From Duganella qianjiadongensis (lineage in GTDB: Bacteria > Pseudomonadota > Gammaproteobacteria > Burkholderiales > Burkholderiaceae_D), in NCBI RefSeq assembly GCF_009857915.1, contig NZ_WWCM01000003.1, positions 248,001 to 312,000 of the forward strand: 64,000 nt of DNA, in the 5' to 3' direction. Position numbers and translations under genes: made by a program. The notes below the pieces were generated by a model. That model was not told where the DNA came from. It was given only the letters and a program-made list of their open reading frames with translations, and ran no database searches. Shown here piece by piece: positions 59,913 to 64,000 of the stretch; the first letter of the stretch is position 1; each line of letters opens with the position of its first letter.

Positions 59913-60101
59913 GTGGACACAGAAACGAAAGTCGGTCCTGCTACTCAGGACGTGGCTATCGAGCTTGCCTATGCCAAGTACATGGCGGCGCTGGCGACCC
60001 ATGTTCCCCGGCCTGCTGCGCCGTTTGCCAATGATTTCCGTGATGATCTGCCTGCGCCGGCGGCGGTTGCTGCCGCTGCTCCGCTTAAGCCTGCGAAGTA
60101 A
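59913..60101 (+). CDS. Small protein of 62 residues, unknown
   Basis: A short gene starting at GTG 59913 with GAAGGGA about 7 bp upstream and a promoter-like sequence before that. The product begins acidic (DTETKVGPATQDVAIELAYA) and ends in a proline/alanine-rich tail (PAPAAVAAAAPLKPAK). No membrane segment, no family recognised. The presence of promoter, ribosome site and normal codon use makes it likely real. It is the last native gene before the tRNA-Pro fragment that marks the islet border. Confidence 0.6.
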   Translation: MDTETKVGPATQDVAIELAYAKYMAALATHVPRPAAPFANDFRDDLPAPAAVAAAAPLKPAK

Positions 60102-60143
60102 TTTCTGACGCGTTTCCTTTGCTCTGAAAGCTAGCCTGAATCG

Positions 60144-60187
60144 TCGGGGTGAGAGGGTTCGAACCTCCGGCCTCTACGTCCCGAACG
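60144..60187 (-). repeat. Displaced 3' part of tRNA-Pro (islet end, att-type repeat)
   Basis: 44 nt matching the 3' part of the intact tRNA-Pro at 62393-62466, from the anticodon stem to the discriminator base, with one mismatch (T-loop position). The 5' half is missing, so it is not a tRNA gene. Same orientation as the intact copy. This is what site-specific integration into a tRNA 3' end leaves behind. Confidence 0.88.
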
Positions 60188-60532
60188 CGCTTCCTACTAC
60201 TTTTACCGTACCCTGGGTTGTGGATAAATCATTATAAATCAAATACTTACCAATATAGAGTTTTTCGCTATGGGAAGGAAAATCAATGGCAAAAAACGAA
60301 ATCTGCCACTGATTTGCCACTGATATTTGAATCGCTGCCACTGCCACTGATCTGCCATTTTGTGCATCAGCAAGCACCGCCAGCGGATACTTCGATGGCT
60401 ATCTCTAGAACTCCATCCAGGGCGGCGGTCTCCGCTAGACTGTGGTGTTGTTGCCTGACCTGTAGTAGCGGGAGGGGGATAGGGGGCCTATTATCTCAGT
60501 CGACAGATCAGATCCTTTTTGCACTTTCCAGC
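60188..60532. other. Non-coding left end of islet
   Basis: About 345 bp with no convincing gene. It contains three TGCCACTGAT repeats (60304-60351). The rest shows nothing I recognise. Confidence 0.55.
60304..60351 (+). repeat. Three TGCCACTGAT direct repeats (left end of islet)
   Basis: Copies at 60304-60313, 60315-60324 and 60342-60351, with a truncated CTGCCACTG between. A fourth copy, same orientation, lies at 62325-62334 near the other end. Placement resembles arm-type binding sites of tyrosine recombinases. Confidence 0.7.
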
Positions 60533-61126
60533 TCACCTCGCGAAATATTGGGCGAACGCTTCCTGAAGCTCTGGTGCGAGTTTATTGAAGTCGATGTGCT
60601 GTTTCTTGATTTCAGCGCGTAGCCGGTCAGGACCTCCAGCCGCCCGAACTGTTCTGGTGGCAAGATCGCGGGCCAACTCTCGCAGGATTGGATCGGGCAC
60701 ATTTCCATCTTTGTCGGCGTTAGGGTCATGCGTTTCGAATGTTTCCGATGCGTCATCGCCGCCGCACTTGCTGCTCGTCACGGTATAGACAGCCCCATTA
60801 TTCCAGAATTCGTATAGTTTCTGCTCCGGCTCTTTGTTCAATCGCCTGAAATAGCCAGTCAGTACGTAATACGTTTTCGCTCCTCCCTGCGCGAGCCCAA
60901 ATATCCATACGCGGCTTGTGACGAATTCATCTTCAAGCTGGCTGCACCTTACCCGCAAGTCCTCAGGAAACGGATCAAGGTTGATCCGATCAATTGGCAA
61001 GCGCAGCCCCAATACCGGAACTGTCAGAAAGCGGGGCGGTTTATCACCACCCGTGGCAGCGAGAGCTGTTGCGCTTATTCCAAACAGGACTGCAGCGGCA
61101 ATTTTTCTAATAGCGGTAGACAGCAT
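60533..61126 (-). CDS. Putative periplasmic immunity protein
   Basis: A 197-residue protein. From ATG 61126 it opens with a signal peptide (LSTAIRKIAAAVLFGISATA, cleavage near LAA), so the mature protein is periplasmic, where a peptidoglycan amidase would act. The mature part contains two cysteines (VRCSQLEDEF and SSKCGGDD) that could pair. I do not recognise the family. Its start lies inside the end of the amidase gene (20-bp overlap), the usual tight coupling of effector and immunity genes. Immunity function is inferred from position and export. Confidence 0.65.
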   Translation of the reverse strand: MLSTAIRKIAAAVLFGISATALAATGGDKPPRFLTVPVLGLRLPIDRINLDPFPEDLRVRCSQLEDEFVTSRVWIFGLAQGGAKTYYVLTGYFRRLNKEPEQKLYEFWNNGAVYTVTSSKCGGDDASETFETHDPNADKDGNVPDPILRELARDLATRTVRAAGGPDRLRAEIKKQHIDFNKLAPELQEAFAQYFAR

Positions 61127-61505
61127 ATTTGGGCCTTGGTTTTTGACTGCGGTAAGCGGGTCCTGCCCAAAAATCTGTCTGGACAAAATCCGATATCCAA
61201 TCTTTCCCATCGTACCCGGCAACGTGACCTGCCTGCACGCCACCATTGTGCGGCTCCATCACCATCACGTCGCCACGAATGAAACTAAAAGTGTCCGGAT
61301 CGTCCACTGATATTTCGTGGAATCCGAGCCGCTCCAAGGTCAAGCCATAAAGTTTTCCGTAACGCGGCGGGCTGAACTCGTTAAAATGCGCGCCGCCAGC
61401 CTGCAGTGCTTTTCTGACGTACTCGCCACATTTTCCTCTGCCGTGATGGTCCCGGAGCGCATGGTTACGCAAATGCTTCACGAACTTTTCGATATCGACA
61501 GGCAT
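61107..61505 (-). CDS. Putative T6SS amidase effector (NlpC/P60-type)
   Basis: A 132-residue protein directly after hcp. Cys26 in GRGKCGEYVRKAL and His94 in VQAGHVAGYDGK have the order and surroundings of the NlpC/P60 papain-like Cys-His pair used by Tae-type peptidoglycan amidases; GDVMVMEP before the His is typical. There is no signal peptide, as expected for cargo delivered by the type VI machine, possibly inside the Hcp ring. Small size matches known Tae effectors. The Tae subgroup cannot be assigned. The next gene probably encodes its antidote. Confidence 0.72.
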   Translation of the reverse strand: MPVDIEKFVKHLRNHALRDHHGRGKCGEYVRKALQAGGAHFNEFSPPRYGKLYGLTLERLGFHEISVDDPDTFSFIRGDVMVMEPHNGGVQAGHVAGYDGKDWISDFVQTDFWAGPAYRSQKPRPKYAVYRY

Positions 61506-61514
61506 GGTGCACCG

Positions 61515-62009
61515 CTACGCGATCTTGTTGGCTGCCAAATCCCAGCCGCCTACTGTGGAGCCTGCCATGCCGCCGCTGATTTTCTGCTGGGTGTAGGTCC
61601 AGTTCACCTTGGAGTATTTCGGGTTCACCGTCTCGCACAGATACGATTCATCACCCCCGAGATGCGGCTTCACCATTCCGATCAAGACGTTTGCAAGTTC
61701 GATTTCAAAGTATTTGACGCGTGTTCCACTGCCATCGGCGCGGAAAAACTCGAACTTCGCCTTGGATATTGTCTTGCCGGCCGCACATGTCTGTGCAAGA
61801 ACAGGAGAAGATAGGTCCGCCAATTTGGAGAACGAGATGTCGGACATCGAGACCCGCTCTGCCGTATGGCCGCCAGCGGTCGAGGCCGTGCCGCTGCGTG
61901 GCTGATGGACGCCCCAATGGACACCGGTTACTTCAATCCACTCTTTGTGTTTGTCGTCCTGGGACTCGCCTTTGATGCCTTCGATTTGCAGATAGACGTC
62001 GATTGCCAC
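61515..62009 (-). CDS. hcp: Type VI secretion Hcp tube protein
   Basis: A 164-residue Hcp protein. GTG 62009 is the start, 9 bp after AAGGAG. Family features: AIDVYLQIEGIKGESQDDKH at the N-terminus, the EWIEVTGVHWGVHQP strand, HTAERVSMSDISFSKLAD, and a C-terminal end VNWTYTQQKISGGMAGSTVG. Hcp forms the hexameric rings that carry small effectors. No other T6SS structural gene is in the window, so this is an orphan copy that must use a machine encoded elsewhere. It is the first gene of the islet's operon; the effector gene follows after 9 bp. Confidence 0.93.
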   Translation of the reverse strand: MAIDVYLQIEGIKGESQDDKHKEWIEVTGVHWGVHQPRSGTASTAGGHTAERVSMSDISFSKLADLSSPVLAQTCAAGKTISKAKFEFFRADGSGTRVKYFEIELANVLIGMVKPHLGGDESYLCETVNPKYSKVNWTYTQQKISGGMAGSTVGGWDLAANKIA

Positions 62010-62324
62010 GGTGCTGGGCTCCTTATCTGGTTGTTTAGCGAGGACTGCTCGGTGGGCTGCCTGGTCAGCGCGGTGTCATCGGGCCTGACGAAGTCGGCCG
62101 ATGGATTCGAGTGTGGCACGGCAACTTGGCCGCCAATTTGTGATGCATCAGGAGGAAACGCGATAAGTGCAGCCCGCTGCCCACTGTTTATCGTTGCTGT
62201 GATGAGATGGGGGCGGCGGGTACAGTCAGCGAAAGGGGATGATTTTGACGAGCAATCGAGTCTCGACCAAATGTCCCTTGAAATAAGCGCAGTTTGTTCA
62301 ATGTTCAGTTCGTCAAATGCCCCT

Positions 62325-62334
62325 TGCCACTGAT
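62325..62334 (+). repeat. TGCCACTGAT repeat (right end of islet)
   Basis: Same orientation as the three copies at 60304-60351; the base before it (T) is also shared with the second left copy. Confidence 0.6.
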
Positions 62335-62350
62335 CGACCGTAAACGAAAA

Positions 62351-62377
62351 CAGCGGGTTGCATAACCCGCTGTTTTT
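62351..62377 (-). terminator. Bidirectional terminator next to tRNA-Pro
   Basis: CAGCGGGTT-GCAT-AACCCGCTG, a 9-bp perfect stem, with a T run on the plus strand and TTTT following on the minus strand. It lies 15 bp beyond the tRNA 3' end and would stop the tRNA transcript before hcp. It is on the islet side of the tRNA. Confidence 0.85.
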
Positions 62378-62392
62378 AAATGAATTCTATGG

Positions 62393-62466
62393 TCGGGGTG
62401 AGAGGATTCGAACCTCCGGCCTCTACGTCCCGAACGTAGCGCTCTACCGGGCTAAGCTACACCCCG
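62393..62466 (-). tRNA. tRNA-Pro (anticodon CGG)
   Basis: 74 nt (CCA not encoded). Acceptor CGGGGTG pairs with CACCCCG plus discriminator A; D stem GCTT/GAGC; anticodon stem CTACG/CGTAG with loop TTCGGGA, anticodon CGG at 62430-62432; T stem GGAGG/CCTCT with loop TTCGAAT. Complete and apparently functional. A 44-nt copy of its 3' part lies at 60144-60187. Confidence 0.96.
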
Positions 62467-62682
62467 CCGACCTAGTCTCTACGTCAGAATTCTGCACCAA
62501 CTCCCTCTCCCCAGCAATCCGCGCGCCGTACATCCGGTGATTAAAAAGCGAAAAAAAGGCCACAATCTGTAGAGATTTTACAAATCTTGGCAGAGTTTTT
62601 GCTTTAAGGATGAGTAATCGAATTAATATAAATCATAATCTTGTCATCTGCCCCATCTTGGGGCGCCAGGGAGAAATTACTC

Positions 62683-64000
62683 ATGCCTTTACGTCGCAGC
62701 CTGATGGCTCTTGCCGTTCTCACCGCATATAGCGTCCCCGTTCTGGCGCAGCAGTCGGACGAAATCGAAGTGGTTAACGTTACGGCGCAAAAGCGCAAGG
62801 AAGATCCGGCCAAAGTCGCGATGAGTATCAGTGCCGTGACGGGCAGCCAGTTGCAGGCCGAACATGTGCGCGATATTACCGATCTGACCCGTGTGGTGCC
62901 GAATATCTCGTTCACAGCGGCCAGCGGCAATGGCGGCGCCGGGCCCGGCACGTCCAACGTGGAGATACGCGGCATCAGTTCCACAGCAGGCGCGGCGACG
63001 GTGGGGATCTATCTGGGCGACACGCCTGTGACGGTGGGTAATGTCTACACCATGGGCAATGTCGAGCCGCGCTTCTTCGATATCGAGCGGGTGGAAGTGC
63101 TGCGCGGGCCGCAGGCCACTCTGTACGGCGCCAGTTCTATGGGCGGAACCATCAAGTTCGTGCCGGTCGAGCCGGATCTGAAGGAACGCGAATTTACGAC
63201 CTACAGCGAAGTGTCGAATACCAAGGGCGGCAGCGCCAACTATGCGCTCAATGCGGTAGCCAATCTGCCGCTGATTGCCAACGAACTGGCACTGCGCCTC
63301 GGTGTGCAGGCCCAGCATACGGGCGGCTTCATCAATCAGGTGGATGGCGACGGCAAAGTGCTGGCCAATAACATCAACCAGATCAATGATCAGGAGTTTC
63401 GCGCTGCGCTGAAATGGAAGCCGCTGCGCACGCTGACGATTACGCCATCGCTGTACTACCAGCGCATCGATGCCAAGGATATTGCTGCCTTTAATCTGGA
63501 TCTGCCGCTTTATCAGGCGCGCAAGCAGGTGCGCGAACCATCGATAGACCGCCTGCTGACGCCTAGCGTTACCGTCAACTGGGATATGGGCCCCGTCGAT
63601 CTGACTTCGACCACCAGCTATTTCGAGCGCAAATTCGACCGTACCCAGAACGGTTCGGCCTACAACAGCTATTCGCTGTCGACCTTCCTGACGTCGACCG
63701 AGGATGGCGGCAAGGCGCCACCGGCCCTGATCGACGCCGTGGCCGGTCTGCCTTCGGCAGTGTATCTGAACAATCAGGTGCGACAGGTGGCGCAGGAGTT
63801 CCGTCTGGCCTCCCATCCGTATGACGAGAAAGTGTCGCCATGGACCTGGCTGGCGGGCACCTATTTCTCCAACCAGCATACCAATGTGATCGAGAACGAT
63901 CCTATCTTCGGTGTGACGGATACCTTCAAGTCCTTCGGTTTTGATATTGCCGATCCGGACCTGCTGCCGGGCGCGCATGCCGGCCAGTTCCCCAACGATA
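62683..64000 (+). CDS. TonB-dependent receptor, N-terminal part (runs off the window)
   Basis: Open from ATG 62683 to the window end (about 439 residues), with AGGGAGA 7 bp upstream. A signal peptide (RRSLMALAVLTAYSVPVLAQ) is followed by EVVNVTAQKRKEDPAKVAMS (TonB-box/plug entry) and the plug motif RVEVLRGPQATLYGASSMGG. Beta-barrel strands follow. It is of the same broad class as the 7100-9394 receptor but only distantly alike. Cargo unknown; it is separated from the tRNA-Pro gene by ~215 bp containing its promoter. Confidence 0.9.
   Translation, partial: MPLRRSLMALAVLTAYSVPVLAQQSDEIEVVNVTAQKRKEDPAKVAMSISAVTGSQLQAEHVRDITDLTRVVPNISFTAASGNGGAGPGTSNVEIRGISSTAGAATVGIYLGDTPVTVGNVYTMGNVEPRFFDIERVEVLRGPQATLYGASSMGGTIKFVPVEPDLKEREFTTYSEVSNTKGGSANYALNAVANLPLIANELALRLGVQAQHTGGFINQVDGDGKVLANNINQINDQEFRAALKWKPLRTLTITPSLYYQRIDAKDIAAFNLDLPLYQARKQVREPSIDRLLTPSVTVNWDMGPVDLTSTTSYFERKFDRTQNGSAYNSYSLSTFLTSTEDGGKAPPALIDAVAGLPSAVYLNNQVRQVAQEFRLASHPYDEKVSPWTWLAGTYFSNQHTNVIENDPIFGVTDTFKSFGFDIADPDLLPGAHAGQFPND

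Larger units (their letters stand above)
60188..62392. mobile_element. 2.2-kb Hcp-effector-immunity islet at tRNA-Pro
   Basis: The interval between the displaced tRNA-Pro 3' fragment and the intact tRNA-Pro gene. It holds three minus-strand genes only: hcp, a putative amidase and a signal-peptide protein. No integrase or transposase is inside. Repeated TGCCACTGAT sequences sit near both ends. The islet appears to have come in as a unit by site-specific recombination and either lost or borrowed its recombinase. Confidence 0.75.
62010..62392. other. Non-coding right end of islet, hcp promoter region
   Basis: About 380 bp upstream of hcp. It must hold the hcp promoter but I could not place it with confidence. 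It also has one TGCCACTGAT copy and a strong terminator hairpin beside the tRNA. No convincing gene on either strand. Confidence 0.55.

Noticed and set aside
60144..60187. A possible second tRNA-Pro gene
   Set aside because: Only the 3' part is present; the acceptor 5' strand, D arm and half of the anticodon stem are missing.
60304..60351. Short direct repeats considered as a CRISPR remnant
   Set aside because: The units are 10 bp, spacing is irregular and there are no cas genes; a copy at the opposite end of the islet fits recombinase arm sites better.
60149..60622. A plus-strand open frame crossing the left islet border
   Set aside because: It starts inside the tRNA fragment, has low-complexity content and runs against the immunity gene; no ribosome site.
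59000..64000. A full T6SS gene cluster or prophage around the hcp gene
   Set aside because: No sheath, baseplate, VgrG, ClpV, capsid or integrase genes are present; only hcp and its two partners.

Overview
The window looks like a chromosomal segment of a GC-rich betaproteobacterium, most likely Burkholderiales of the Oxalobacteraceae type (Massilia/Duganella/Janthinobacterium-like). This is an inference from the mix of PEP-CTERM surface proteins, TonB receptors, a BMP-type nucleoside ABC importer, MocR and RutR-like regulators, PuuD-type urate oxidation and an Aer-like chemoreceptor. No ribosomal or other phylogenetic marker is present to prove it.

Layout. 1-1.8 kb: the end of an S1/P1 nuclease, a periplasmic solute-binding-like protein and a cytochrome c. 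1.8-6.5 kb (minus): a nucleoside-type ABC importer (binding protein, double ATPase, two permeases). 7.1-9.4 kb: a TonB-dependent receptor. 9.5-11.9 kb: a pyroglutamate set (DUF969 and DUF979 transporter subunits plus Pcp). 11.9-15.0 kb (minus): psuK-psuG-lysR for pseudouridine. 15.2-23.8 kb: purine nucleoside phosphorylase, deoB, deoC, an ALDH16-type dehydrogenase, deoA, cdd and an unusual two-domain deaminase. 23.8-27.0 kb (minus): a VOC protein, a LytS/LytTR-type two-component system with a small membrane protein, and a GNAT acetyltransferase. 27.2-29.3 kb: two tandem choice-of-anchor A PEP-CTERM proteins. 29.3-42.6 kb: a complete reductive pyrimidine degradation locus (RutR-like and MocR regulators, beta-alanine transaminase, alanine dehydrogenase, MmsA, PreT/PreA, NCS1 permease, dihydropyrimidinase, ureidopropionase). 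42.6-49.3 kb: a TPR protein, then purine end-product genes (a UraD-AllC fusion, a LysR regulator, PuuD, an M20 hydrolase). 49.3-60.1 kb: mixed housekeeping and signalling genes (phosphatase, acyl-CoA dehydrogenase, SOS-type polB, chemoreceptor, HD-GYP, TetR and MarR regulators, small membrane proteins). 60.1-62.5 kb: a 2.2-kb islet encoding Hcp, an amidase effector and an immunity protein, inserted at a tRNA-Pro gene. 62.7 kb to the end: the start of a second TonB receptor.

How it fits together. Most of the first 49 kb can be read as one nucleic-acid scavenging route. A nuclease, a TonB receptor and an ABC importer could supply nucleosides. Phosphorylases, PsuK/PsuG and deaminases release bases and pentose phosphates. 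DeoB/DeoC/ALDH16 burn the sugar. The reductive pathway turns uracil or thymine into beta-alanine-type products and acyl-CoA, and the urate genes handle part of purine breakdown. The parts are recognised from sequence; their joint role is inferred.

Most notable for follow-up are the tRNA-Pro-flanked Hcp/amidase/immunity islet with its end repeats, the deaminase that appears to carry an inactive second copy of its own fold, the polB promoter where a LexA box abuts a consensus -10 only six bases from the start codon, and several operator-like palindromes next to regulator genes.
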